Positions 33,937 through 42,526 of a stretch of 64,000 bases of DNA are shown here, piece by piece (within the stretch, counting starts at the first letter, position 1; each line of letters opens with the position of its first letter). Both the position numbers and the translations under genes were made by a program. The notes beneath the pieces were generated by a model, which saw only the letters and a list, made by a program, of their open reading frames with translations, was not told the DNA's origin and searched no databases. This DNA is from JAGQIB01 sp041393395 (lineage in GTDB: Bacteria > ARS69): the NCBI GenBank assembly GCA_041393395.1, contig JAWKKG010000006.1, positions 124,001 through 188,000 of the forward strand. The letters run 5' to 3'.

Positions 33937-34578
33937 CTACGGCGTGCACCCGTGGTTCAGTCCCGCCGCGATCGCGCCCAGATCGATGATGTTCACCGTT
34001 CCGTCGCAGTTGAAGTCCGACGTGCGGGCGTACGGTTGCGGCGGCAGGCCCTGCGCCCAGACCCCCAGGTCGAGGATCGTGGTGGCAGGTTCCAGGGGGT
34101 CGCAGGTCGCGTTCTGGTCCACGGACGTGAACTGGAATCCCGAAAGGAAGCCGATCTCGAAGGTCTGCGTCGTACCGACCTCCGTGCCGTAGACGACGAG
34201 ATCGAACTCACCTTTTCCCCCGACGTAGCCCAGCGAAACCTCTCCGTTCCCGCCGGCGTCGCTGATCGCGCTCGGCGAGCCCGCGCATTGGCAGACAAGG
34301 CTGCCGCCGACGGGCACCAGTTCGAACTCCACGATCCAACCCGGGACCGGGACGTCGAAGTCGTCCACGAGGTGGAACTGGAGGAGCGGGTGATCGGCCG
34401 CCCCGGCGGGCGCAAAGCGATACTGGCAGCCGCCGACCGGGGGCGTCAGAGCGTATTCGCAACGGAGATAGCACGGGGCCCCCGATTGGCAACCGCCCAC
34501 ATCGGCTCGTCCGTCGGACGGACATGATGCGACGGCCACGAGGCCGAGGAGGAACGAGGAAAGTCGGAGACCGTTCAT
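33937..34578 (-). CDS. Secreted protein with dockerin-like C-terminus
   Basis: This 213-aa exported protein starts at an ATG after AGAGGTG, with a signal peptide (MNGLRLSSFLLGLVAVAS). The central part (about 30-150) looks like a beta-sandwich: short strands, disulfide-prone cysteines (GGCQSGAPCYLRC, LVCQCAG), and a pattern like Ig-type adhesion domains (GGNGEVSLGYVGGKGEFDLVVYG). The end has an EF-hand/dockerin-like motif SDFNCDGTVNIIDLGA, which may bind calcium and anchor the protein to a surface complex. The family of the central domain is unknown. Confidence 0.75.
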   Translation of the reverse strand: MNGLRLSSFLLGLVAVASCPSDGRADVGGCQSGAPCYLRCEYALTPPVGGCQYRFAPAGAADHPLLQFHLVDDFDVPVPGWIVEFELVPVGGSLVCQCAGSPSAISDAGGNGEVSLGYVGGKGEFDLVVYGTEVGTTQTFEIGFLSGFQFTSVDQNATCDPLEPATTILDLGVWAQGLPPQPYARTSDFNCDGTVNIIDLGAIAAGLNHGCTP

Positions 34579-34673
34579 GGCGACACCTCTCACGCGGGTC
34601 GATCGGAGTCGAGGCTCTTGCCCCGGGTGCGCCCGCGCATATGTCGCGGGGCGCTTGCGGGAGGTGTGACGCG

Positions 34674-34702
34674 ACTGTAACACGGGCCACGCGGATCGAC
34701 AA
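34674..34702 (-). promoter_or_regulatory. Promoter of the dockerin-tailed gene
   Basis: On the minus strand TTGTCG (34702-34697) and TACAGT (34679-34674) are 17 bases apart, about 100 bases before the ATG at 34578. Confidence 0.5.
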
Positions 34703-34728
34703 ACGGACGACCGTCGACGTGGGATCGT

Positions 34729-35940
34729 CTACGGCACCGCGCCCTCGAATCCCGACCCGGCCCCTGTCGCCCGCAGCGCGTTCCCCACGTCCGCCACGAA
34801 CAGCTCGTAGCTCCCGAAAACGAACGCCGTATACGCGAGTCTCCTGCCATCCGGGGCCCAGGCCGGATAGAGCACGTCGGTCCAGAAGTCCGTCAGTTGC
34901 ATTTCGTTCGTGCCGTCCTGTTCGCATGCGAACACGTTGCGCTTTCCTGCGCTCGATCGGGTGTACGCGATGAGGTCGTACACGGGATTCCAGGCCGGAT
35001 AGGCGCAGTTCTCGTTCGGGTCCGAGATCGTGGCCGACGTTCCCCCCAGGACGGGGACGACTACGATCTGTCCCGGCGCCCAGTCCCCCGCCTTGTTCAT
35101 GAACGCGACGTGCTGTCCGTTCGGCGAGAACGTCGGATGGAAGTCCGCGTGCTGGTCGGAGATCTGCGCCCAACCCGTGCTGCCGTGACCCCAGATGTTC
35201 CAGATCGTGCCGCCGTGGAACGCCTCGGCCCGCGAGATCGCGAACCGATAGGGGCCGAAGGGTCCCGACACCGCGATCTCGAAGTCCTTCTCGGGAGTAT
35301 TCGTCAGCCGCAGCTCCGCGCCGGGGCCCGAACTCGAGTAGATGTCCCAGTCCCCGTCGTGGCTCGAGCGGTAGTAGAGCGTCGCCACATCCGTCGCGGG
35401 CAAATCGGTGTCACCCGTCGCGAAGAACGTGCGCTGCGTGAGATGGTCGCCGTCGTCGTCGAAGTACCAGATGTTGAAGTTGCCGCCGCGATTCGACGCG
35501 AAGAAGATCGTGGAGTTGCCCGCCCAGCAGGGCTGCCAGTTCGCGAAGCCGTCGCGAGTGAGACGGGTCACTCCGGCCGCCTCCCGGGTGAACTTCACCG
35601 CGTTGCTCGTGTTGCCCGCCACCGTCACCGTCACGTCGACTTCCGTCACGTTCGGCGGATCGAGCGGGGGCACCACGACTCCGATCTTCGACTCGGACCA
35701 GAGCGTGAACGAAGACACCGTCACGTTTCCGAAGCTCACCGTGCCCGTGGTTCCGAAGTTCTGACCGCGCAGCGTGAGGTTCGCGCCGACGCTCGCGCCG
35801 ACCGGGAAGATCGCGTCGAGCGTCGGTGCGGTCCCGTCTCCGCCTTCCGGAGCGGTGACCTCGTCGTCGCCGCACGCCACGCCGAGAAGAAGGACCACGG
35901 CGAAGGGCAAGCCGAGGGCCCTCGGGAATGACCGTCGCAT
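34729..35940 (-). CDS. Lipoprotein with IPT/TIG domain and TolB-like propeller
   Basis: The protein has 403 aa. The signal ends in a lipobox-like GVAC, so it is probably lipid-anchored. Residues about 35-120 form an IPT/TIG immunoglobulin-like domain (ifPVGASVGANLTLRGQNFG, VSFGNVTVSSFTLWSESKI). The rest carries WD40-like/TolB-type repeats (FASNRGGNFNIWYFD, YYRSSHDGDWDIY, HPTFSPNGQHVAFM, YPAWAPDGRRLAYT). No catalytic motif is seen; a binding or scaffolding role at the cell surface is likely. A -10-like TAGAAT sits at 36040-36035. It is isolated between gene-free stretches of about 130-150 bases. Confidence 0.8.
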   Translation of the reverse strand: MRRSFPRALGLPFAVVLLLGVACGDDEVTAPEGGDGTAPTLDAIFPVGASVGANLTLRGQNFGTTGTVSFGNVTVSSFTLWSESKIGVVVPPLDPPNVTEVDVTVTVAGNTSNAVKFTREAAGVTRLTRDGFANWQPCWAGNSTIFFASNRGGNFNIWYFDDDGDHLTQRTFFATGDTDLPATDVATLYYRSSHDGDWDIYSSSGPGAELRLTNTPEKDFEIAVSGPFGPYRFAISRAEAFHGGTIWNIWGHGSTGWAQISDQHADFHPTFSPNGQHVAFMNKAGDWAPGQIVVVPVLGGTSATISDPNENCAYPAWNPVYDLIAYTRSSAGKRNVFACEQDGTNEMQLTDFWTDVLYPAWAPDGRRLAYTAFVFGSYELFVADVGNALRATGAGSGFEGAVP

Positions 35941-36072
35941 GGAGAGATCCCTCCGCCTCGCGCCGCGAGGCGAAACGGGGCGCCGAGGGGCGGGGATCGG
36001 CGCCTACCGGCCGAAGCGGGAGCCGGCCGTCGTCATTCTATCCCGTTCGCGGCCCGGAACCCAGGGCGCGGC

Positions 36073-36426
36073 TCAACTGCTCCGCCGCCACCACTCCACC
36101 GCCAGCAGCACGGCGAGCCACACGGCCATCCCGACCGCCACCGACGCGCCCGCTCCCCACCGCGCCGACGCGACGCGCACGCTCACGATCAGCGCCGCGA
36201 TCGAGAGCAGTCCGGCCAGCATGCCCGACGTCGCATCCTGCAGGCCCCGCGAACCGAGCAGGGACCCCACGATCAGAAACGTCGCGAGGATCTTGATGGG
36301 AAGCATCGCGACGACGCCGGCCAGGCGGCTCTGCGACGCGTCGCCGAGGATCTTCACCGCGAGCGCGACCGTGCCCGTGCCCACGAACACGAGCCCGTAC
36401 TGGAATGCGCGACCTTGCCAGTCCAT
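36073..36426 (-). CDS. Small four-helix membrane protein
   Basis: This is a 117-aa, very hydrophobic protein with about four membrane segments and a VVAMLPIKILATFLIVGS segment that recalls small GlpM/DUF3147-type inner-membrane proteins; I am not certain of the family. It starts one base after the OPT transporter stop, so the two are cotranscribed. It may assist that transporter, but this is only suggested by context. Confidence 0.6.
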   Translation of the reverse strand: MDWQGRAFQYGLVFVGTGTVALAVKILGDASQSRLAGVVAMLPIKILATFLIVGSLLGSRGLQDATSGMLAGLLSIAALIVSVRVASARWGAGASVAVGMAVWLAVLLAVEWWRRSS

Positions 36427-36427
36427 G

Positions 36428-38377
36428 TCAGTGGCGCGGCTTTCGCAGCACGATGCGCGTGAGCAGGGCCATGAGCGCGAGGAACGCGAGCGTCGCGCTC
36501 CACCACTCCGTCGCGGGCGGCGCGGCCCGACGGATCGCGTCGAGTGCGGAATCGAGTCCGAAGAACGCGATGACGGCTCCGAGCACTCCGATCAGCGCCG
36601 CGCCCGCGATCAATCCCGAGGCGTACAGCACGCCCGACTCGCGCCGGTCCGCGCGCTCGTCTCCGCGGTAGCGCTTCTCCACGAGCAGACGGATGAGTCC
36701 GCCGCACATGATCGGCACCGCGAGGTGCACGGGCAGGTACAGCCCCACCGCGAACGCGAGCGTGGGCAGCCCCATGATCTCCACGCAGAACGCGAGACAC
36801 ATGCCGATGAACACCAGCGCCCACGGCAGATTCCCGTCGAGCACGCCGTCGATCACGAGACGGATGAGATTCGCCTGCGGTGCCTTGAACGCATCCGGGT
36901 TCGTGGGATCGATCGCGCCCAGCACGATGTTCTCGCGGAACAGCGCCAGGATCGCGGACATCGCGATCGCCGCCGTGATCACCCCGATCATCTCCCCGAT
37001 CTGCTGATTCCGCGGCGTCGCGCCCACGAGATGACCGGTCTTCAGGTCCTGCGACGTGTCGCCGGCGATCGCCGCGGCGATGCACACCAGCGCGCCGATC
37101 GTGAGCACCGTGACCTTCGCGTCCATGCCGTGGCTCGAGGCGCCGAAGACGATCGCGCAGATCAGCACGGTGGCGATCGTCATCCCGGAGATCGGGTTCG
37201 ACGACGACCCGATGAGCCCCACGATGCGCGACGAGACCGTGACGAAGAAGAAAGCGAAGATCACGATGAAGATGCCGGCCGCGAGTCCGACTCCGCCGCC
37301 CGTGACCTTCAACGGGAGGAACGCGGCGAGCAGCGCCAGCACCGCGGCGGCTCCGGCCACGAACGAGATCGGCAGGTCCCGCATGGTGCGTCCCTCGCCC
37401 GATCCGCCCCCGAGGTTCGCGATCGCGAGGCGGAAACTCGAAACGATCACCGGCGTCGACTTCAACAAGGTGAAGAGGCCGCCGAACGCCACGCCACCCG
37501 CGCCGATGTACCGCAGGTAGCGGCTCCAGATCGTGAACGAATCCATGTCCCGGATGAGCGCCGTTTTCTCCGGCGCGATCGGACCGGCGACCAGGTCCCC
37601 GAACAGGTAGATCAGCGGGATGATCACGCCCCACCCGACGAGACCGCCCGCCAGCATCACCGCCGAGACGCGTGGTCCGATGATGAAGCCCACGCCGAGC
37701 AGTTCCGGACTCAGGCTGCCGCCGAACGACGTCCGGAAGCTGCCCTTGTCCACGACGACGTCCGGCTCCTCGGGCCACAGGTGGAACAGCTTCGTCGCCG
37801 CCATGTACAGCGCGCCGAAACCCATGCCGCCGAACAGGAGCTTCGCCTGCGAGCCGCCCGCCTGGCTCGCCACGAGCACCTCGGCGCACGCGGTCCCTTC
37901 CGGGAACGTCAGACGCCCGTGCTCGCGAACGATCAGGAAGCGACGCAACGGGATCATGAAGAGGACTCCGAGCAGGCCGCCGATCATCGCGAGTGGAAAG
38001 ATCGGCCAGAACCCGGGAGAGAGCTCCCAGAGGAAGAGTACAGGCAGCGTAAAAATCACTCCGGCCGCGAGCGACTCGCCCGCCGATCCGATCGTCTGCA
38101 CGAGATTCGTCTCGAGCAGCGTTCCGCGCCGAAGGAGTCGGAACACCGCGACGCCGATCACTGCGGCCGGGATGCTCGCGGAGACCGTGAGCCCGACCTT
38201 CAAGCCCAGGTACGCGTTCGCGGCGCCGAAGATCACGCCGACCAGCACGCCGGTCACGATCGCCTTCAGCGTGAACTCGGCCTGGGTGACGTGAGACGGC
38301 ACGACGGCCGGGAAGTCCTTCCCCTCCGGCAGCTCTTCGTAGGCTTCGCGCGGGAGCTTCAACGTCGGGTCGGCCAA
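36428..38377 (-). CDS. OPT-family oligopeptide transporter
   Basis: This is a proton-coupled inner-membrane transporter of 649 aa with about 14-16 hydrophobic segments. OPT features include the N-terminal AEFTLKAIVTGVLVGVIFGAANAYLGLKVG, PLRRFLIVREHGRLTFPEGTACAEVL, and the C-terminal LTLAFAVGLYLPVHLAVPIMCGGLIR. Known substrates of the family are oligopeptides and metal chelates; this one is unspecified. The start is a TTG at 38377 after GAGGTG. It is transcribed divergently from the Rrf2 regulator 208 bases away. Confidence 0.92.
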   Translation of the reverse strand: MADPTLKLPREAYEELPEGKDFPAVVPSHVTQAEFTLKAIVTGVLVGVIFGAANAYLGLKVGLTVSASIPAAVIGVAVFRLLRRGTLLETNLVQTIGSAGESLAAGVIFTLPVLFLWELSPGFWPIFPLAMIGGLLGVLFMIPLRRFLIVREHGRLTFPEGTACAEVLVASQAGGSQAKLLFGGMGFGALYMAATKLFHLWPEEPDVVVDKGSFRTSFGGSLSPELLGVGFIIGPRVSAVMLAGGLVGWGVIIPLIYLFGDLVAGPIAPEKTALIRDMDSFTIWSRYLRYIGAGGVAFGGLFTLLKSTPVIVSSFRLAIANLGGGSGEGRTMRDLPISFVAGAAAVLALLAAFLPLKVTGGGVGLAAGIFIVIFAFFFVTVSSRIVGLIGSSSNPISGMTIATVLICAIVFGASSHGMDAKVTVLTIGALVCIAAAIAGDTSQDLKTGHLVGATPRNQQIGEMIGVITAAIAMSAILALFRENIVLGAIDPTNPDAFKAPQANLIRLVIDGVLDGNLPWALVFIGMCLAFCVEIMGLPTLAFAVGLYLPVHLAVPIMCGGLIRLLVEKRYRGDERADRRESGVLYASGLIAGAALIGVLGAVIAFFGLDSALDAIRRAAPPATEWWSATLAFLALMALLTRIVLRKPRH

Positions 38378-38508
38378 GGAACACCTCGGTCAGTTCGCAT
38401 CGACGGGACGGGCCGGTCCGGACCGGCGGCTTCGTGTCGAAACGATAGCCCGGCTCTCTCGGAGACGTCCACCGGTTCGGTCCGAACGGGGCCGCCCGGG
38501 GCTCGACG

Positions 38509-38537
38509 TTGACGTTCGAGGGGCGGTCGCCTACGCT
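38509..38537 (+). promoter_or_regulatory. Promoter of the Rrf2 regulator
   Basis: TTGACG (38509-38514) and TACGCT (38532-38537) are 17 bases apart. The expected start is near 38544, about 40 bases before the ATG. Rrf2 proteins often repress their own promoter, so an operator may overlap, but no clear palindrome stands out. Confidence 0.6.
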
Positions 38538-38585
38538 CCGGTTTCCGGTCTTCCCCCAGAACTCCACCGGCAGCGAGGCCCCGAG

Positions 38586-39032
38586 ATGTTGTTTTCGACC
38601 GTCTGCGAGTACGCGCTCCGAGCGCTCACTCATCTCGCCGCCCACGGGTCGGCGGGACCGATTCAGGTCAAGGACATCGCGGAAGCGGAGAACATCCCGC
38701 GGCACTTCCTCGCGAAGATCCTGAACCAGCTCACCTACAAGGGATACGTGAAGGCGGTTCGCGGTCCCGGTGGCGGCTTCTCCCTCGTCCAGGGCGCGGA
38801 CGCGATCCAGGTCGCCGACGTGATCGAGGCGGTCGACGGGCTCGCCTCCATTCGTCGGCGCTGCGTGCTCGGACTCGACCACTGCCGCGACGACGCGCCC
38901 TGTCCGATGCACGACGCGTTCAAGGAGTATCGCGAGACGTTCCTGAACCGCATCGGCGGCGTCACGCTGGCGGACATGGCATCCACGATCGTCCGCAAGC
39001 GCCACGCGGGCGACTCGGCCCCGAAGGCCTGA
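38586..39032 (+). CDS. Rrf2-family transcriptional regulator, likely iron-sulfur
   Basis: This 148-aa winged-helix regulator of the IscR/NsrR/RsrR type has a DNA-binding part of EYALRALTHLAAH, IQVKDIAEAENIPRHFLAKIL and VRGPGGGFSL. Three cysteines (RRRCVLGLDHCRDDAPC, spacing CX7CX5C) match the cluster-binding loop, so it should sense iron-sulfur status or redox/NO. It is not next to isc or suf genes here. It converges with the large VCBS protein, only two bases between stop codons. Divergence from the OPT gene makes that transporter a candidate target. Confidence 0.9.
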   Translation: MLFSTVCEYALRALTHLAAHGSAGPIQVKDIAEAENIPRHFLAKILNQLTYKGYVKAVRGPGGGFSLVQGADAIQVADVIEAVDGLASIRRRCVLGLDHCRDDAPCPMHDAFKEYRETFLNRIGGVTLADMASTIVRKRHAGDSAPKA

Positions 39033-39034
39033 CC

Positions 39035-42000
39035 TCAACGCAGGCGCACGAGTCGCTCCGTTTCCTCTCGACCGTCCGCCCTGAGACGAACGAGATAGAC
39101 GCCGGGAGCCACGCTGCGCCCGCGGCCGTCGCGTCCGTCCCACATCAGCGAGTGCGTTCCGATGCCGCGAACCTCCCGCGCGAGCGTGCGCAGGCGACGT
39201 CCGGTCACGTCGAAGATCTCGAGCGAAACCTCCTGCCGTCGGGTCGATGCCCATTCGATCCGGGTCGTCTCACGGAACGGATTCGGCGCGAGGCGAAGAC
39301 GTGTGGGAGTTCCCATGACCGCGGGCGCTCCCACGCCGTCCAGCACGACCTGCTGCACGGACGCAAACGGCGAGCCTGCGTACGACCCGTCCACCGCCTG
39401 CACGGTCCAGAACAGGGTGGACGCCGTCACCCGTGACACGTCGAAGACAGCGAAGCCGGCGCGCCCCACATTGCCGCGTCGCGCCACGTGACGCTGTCCG
39501 GTCATCGCATCCGACTGGGGTGTCGCGAACTCCGAGCCGAAGACGGTCGTCCCGATGCGCACGTTGTAGGTGAGCGCGGAAGAGGGCGTCTCGGCGTCGA
39601 GCGACGGCGACCAGGTGAGGATCAACGACTGGCCCACGATCCCGGCCGCGAGATTCGTCGGCGTCGACGGTCGGGAATTCGAAGGCGCGTTGTTGTGGAA
39701 GGCCTCGAGGGGATAGGAGGCCCCGAGGCCGGCCGAACCCACGGCGAACAGATCCGCGCCGAGGTCTCCGTCGTAGTCTCCGATCGCGACTTCGGCGTAG
39801 TTGGTCGGCGCCCAGAGCGGCGAGTTCAGAATGCGAAACACGCCGGCGTCGTTGCGGAAAACCGTTCCGTTCCGCGAGTCCCCTCTCATCGGGTTGTAGC
39901 CTCCGGAGAGGAGATCCGGGTCGCCGTCGTGATCGAAGTCCACTGCCACGAGTTTCAGCGCCGCGTAGTGCACGACACCCGCGATCGCGGAGGGATCCGA
40001 GACGAACGTCCCGGCATCGTTCCTCCAGAGAGACACCACGCCCAGGGTGGAGACGAACAGATCCTCGTCTCCGTCCCCGTCGTGATCGATCCACGCCAGG
40101 TCGGACGCCTCGGCCTCGGGCAGCGTCTGCGCCACGTGCAGTACCCCGGCATCGTTGCGGAACACCCGGATCTCCCGGGTCCCGCCCCAGTCGCCCGCCA
40201 CCGCGAGGTCGGGATCGGCATCCGTGTCGTAGTCGATCCAGTCGAGGTAGGCGTAGGCAGCCGGCTCGAGCATCGACGTGTCCACGAACGTGCCGCCGTC
40301 GTTGCGGTACAGTCCGAGCGACGACATCGCGAGATCGAGATCGCCGTCTCGATCGTAGTCCTCGAAACCGATCTCGCCCGCGATGGCGCTCCCGACCGGT
40401 AGGCCGCTCGGCGACTGGACCCAAAGGCCTCCGTCGTTCCGGAAGATCCGGCTTCCTCCGCCGCGCCGTCCCCCGGGCGGCTCGTTCGGGAACGCGGCCA
40501 CCACCGCGAGATCGAGGTCGTTGTCGTTGTCGACGTCGGCGAACTGCACCTCCCCGGGGAATCCCCCGAGCACCGTGGCGTCCGCCTCGGCGTACGGCGC
40601 CTCGTCGAAGTCGTAGATCGCGGCCTCGAATCCGCTCCCGCCGTAGCCGGCCGCGACGAGCTCCGCGCGACCGTCGCCGTCCACGTCGCCGGCGTCGAGA
40701 TGGGCGTAGCGATCGGAGAACCCGGCCACCTGCGTGAACGGCACGAACGTGGACACGCCCGGACTGAACGGCGATCCGCGGAAGCCGCCGTCGACCGTCT
40801 GCACGGAACAGTGGAAGTTGCCCGTCTCTTCCCCGAAGACCGGAATGCGCACCGACAGCGCCTGCGGATGGTCGACGTTTCCGGCCCGAACGAGCCCCCG
40901 CGTTCCGTTGCCTTGCGCCGTGGCGGAGAGTAGGTCCTGCCCCCCCGCCGTCGTTCCCGCGCGCACGGAGTACGTCAGGCCGGCGACCGGCGTCTCGAAA
41001 TCGGTGCCCGCATTCCACGCGAGATCCAGGTACGCCGGGGTCGCCGTGACCTGCAGACCGGACGGCGCGCCGGGAGCCGAGTTCAGCAGGAAGTGCTGGT
41101 TTCGGTAGAGTCGGCAACGGGCGACGCCGTCGGACTCGCGTCCGCTGACCAGGAGATCGAGATCGCCGTCGCCGTCGTAGTCACCCCACGCGAGCGACGA
41201 CAGCCGCACCCCGACCAGCGTCGCCCCGCCGCCGAACGATCCGCCCGTCTGCTCGAGGACACGCGTGATCTCGGAGCCGGCATCCGTCTGCCCGCAGAAC
41301 GCGAGATCGAGGTCCCCGTCGCTGTCGACGTCGGCCCAGGCCACGTCGCCGCGGGAGACTCCGGTCCCGACGCTCGACACCGTGAACGTACCACCGGGCT
41401 GATGGCGGTACAGGCGCGTCACGGACGTGCCGCTCGCGAGAACGCCGCACGCCGCGAAATCCTGCCGACCGTCCGCTTCGAGATCCCCGATCGCGACCGC
41501 GGCTTCGTCGAGACCTTCGAACGTCGTCTCGATCGCGCCCGGCAGGCCCTCCAGCCGCAGGGTGGGCACCGGACCGCCCGGTTCCTCGCTCGCGCCGCCG
41601 TACAGGATCTCGCCGACGCCGTTGCCGTCGAGGTCGGCGGAGGCGGCGGACGAGTTGAAGAGTGCGGAGCCGTCGCTCACGAGAGGCGGCAGGAACTCCC
41701 CGTTCACGATCGGATACGCAAAGCGAGACGGAGCGTCGCGGCCCAGGAGGATCACGAACTCCGAACCGGGGCCGGACCGATGGAACGCCACCGCGCCGTC
41801 CATCGTGTCGGTGAACGGCGCGCCGACGTCCGTGAACGTGGAGCCGTCGTTCCGGAACGCGCGGGCGATCGAACTGCCGGAGAGGAGACCGCCGGAGAGG
41901 ATCACGTCCGGATCGCCGTCCCCGTCGAAGTCCTCCCAGTCGGCATCGCTCTGCCAGACCCCCGGAAACGGAATCCCCGACTCGACGAAGTTCCCGCCGC

Positions 42001-42277
42001 CGTCGTTCCGCCAGAGCTCGGACAGATAGTCGCCCGCCTCGGGGTTCCCGGTGACGAACAGGTCGAGGTCGCCGTCGAGATCGAAGTCGACCCAGTCGAG
42101 ATCTCCCCGGGTGACGGCCGGAAACGGGTTGGGCACCTCGACGAGGGAAACCGCCGCGGGCGACGTTTCCGCGCCGAAGGCGAGGGCGAGCACGAGGACG
42201 GGACCGAGAATCCGGGCTCGGCGGATCCGGTTCCGGATCGGGGCGAGCGGCCCCTCCGGCAGCGATCGGTCGGACAT
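39035..42277 (-). CDS. Giant secreted FG-GAP/VCBS repeat protein with FlgD-like sorting tail
   Basis: The protein has 1080 aa. The ATG at 42277 follows GGAGGTG. A signal segment (about 20-40) follows a basic N-terminus. The body has about 13 FG-GAP/VCBS calcium-binding motifs of the DxDxDGDxDLxxxG kind, in two blocks separated by a fibronectin-III-like domain, with a second one near 880-970. The C-terminus has LRLAPNPFRETTRIEW and LEIFDVTGRRLRTL and ends GVYLVRLRADG, a FlgD-Ig/type IX-like sorting domain. It is probably surface-exposed, possibly an adhesin. The repeats are the usual seven-bladed propeller units. Confidence 0.9.
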   Translation of the reverse strand: MSDRSLPEGPLAPIRNRIRRARILGPVLVLALAFGAETSPAAVSLVEVPNPFPAVTRGDLDWVDFDLDGDLDLFVTGNPEAGDYLSELWRNDGGGNFVESGIPFPGVWQSDADWEDFDGDGDPDVILSGGLLSGSSIARAFRNDGSTFTDVGAPFTDTMDGAVAFHRSGPGSEFVILLGRDAPSRFAYPIVNGEFLPPLVSDGSALFNSSAASADLDGNGVGEILYGGASEEPGGPVPTLRLEGLPGAIETTFEGLDEAAVAIGDLEADGRQDFAACGVLASGTSVTRLYRHQPGGTFTVSSVGTGVSRGDVAWADVDSDGDLDLAFCGQTDAGSEITRVLEQTGGSFGGGATLVGVRLSSLAWGDYDGDGDLDLLVSGRESDGVARCRLYRNQHFLLNSAPGAPSGLQVTATPAYLDLAWNAGTDFETPVAGLTYSVRAGTTAGGQDLLSATAQGNGTRGLVRAGNVDHPQALSVRIPVFGEETGNFHCSVQTVDGGFRGSPFSPGVSTFVPFTQVAGFSDRYAHLDAGDVDGDGRAELVAAGYGGSGFEAAIYDFDEAPYAEADATVLGGFPGEVQFADVDNDNDLDLAVVAAFPNEPPGGRRGGGSRIFRNDGGLWVQSPSGLPVGSAIAGEIGFEDYDRDGDLDLAMSSLGLYRNDGGTFVDTSMLEPAAYAYLDWIDYDTDADPDLAVAGDWGGTREIRVFRNDAGVLHVAQTLPEAEASDLAWIDHDGDGDEDLFVSTLGVVSLWRNDAGTFVSDPSAIAGVVHYAALKLVAVDFDHDGDPDLLSGGYNPMRGDSRNGTVFRNDAGVFRILNSPLWAPTNYAEVAIGDYDGDLGADLFAVGSAGLGASYPLEAFHNNAPSNSRPSTPTNLAAGIVGQSLILTWSPSLDAETPSSALTYNVRIGTTVFGSEFATPQSDAMTGQRHVARRGNVGRAGFAVFDVSRVTASTLFWTVQAVDGSYAGSPFASVQQVVLDGVGAPAVMGTPTRLRLAPNPFRETTRIEWASTRRQEVSLEIFDVTGRRLRTLAREVRGIGTHSLMWDGRDGRGRSVAPGVYLVRLRADGREETERLVRLR

Positions 42278-42446
42278 GTGGGCACCTCCGAGGATTCCGT
42301 ATCCGTCCTTCGCAATCCACGGCCGGAGGGAGACACGGCGCAGGCCGGACACCCCGACGACCGCCGGCTGGCGCCCACCCGCCGCGCTTTTCGAACGAAG
42401 GAAGGGAGACGGCCGGCACCACCCGGTCCGGTCACCCGATCCCGAT

Positions 42447-42508
42447 CACTCGATCCGTCCGGCACTCGATCCGTCCGGCACTCGATCCGTCCGGTCACTC
42501 GATCTGTC
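42447..42508. repeat. 16-bp tandem repeat in the leader
   Basis: Three perfect and one imperfect copy of CACTCGATCCGTCCGG run from 42447, at 42447, 42463, 42479 and (with a one-base insertion) 42496. The array ends about 10 bases before the GGAGG ribosome site of the gene at 42527. Confidence 0.85.
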
Positions 42509-42526
42509 TCTTCCCCCGGAGGAACC

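Noticed and set aside
41093..42526. A longer N-terminus for the propeller protein at 42527
   Set aside because: The frame extends upstream over the antisense VCBS gene, but the signal peptide and GGAGG place the start at 42527.
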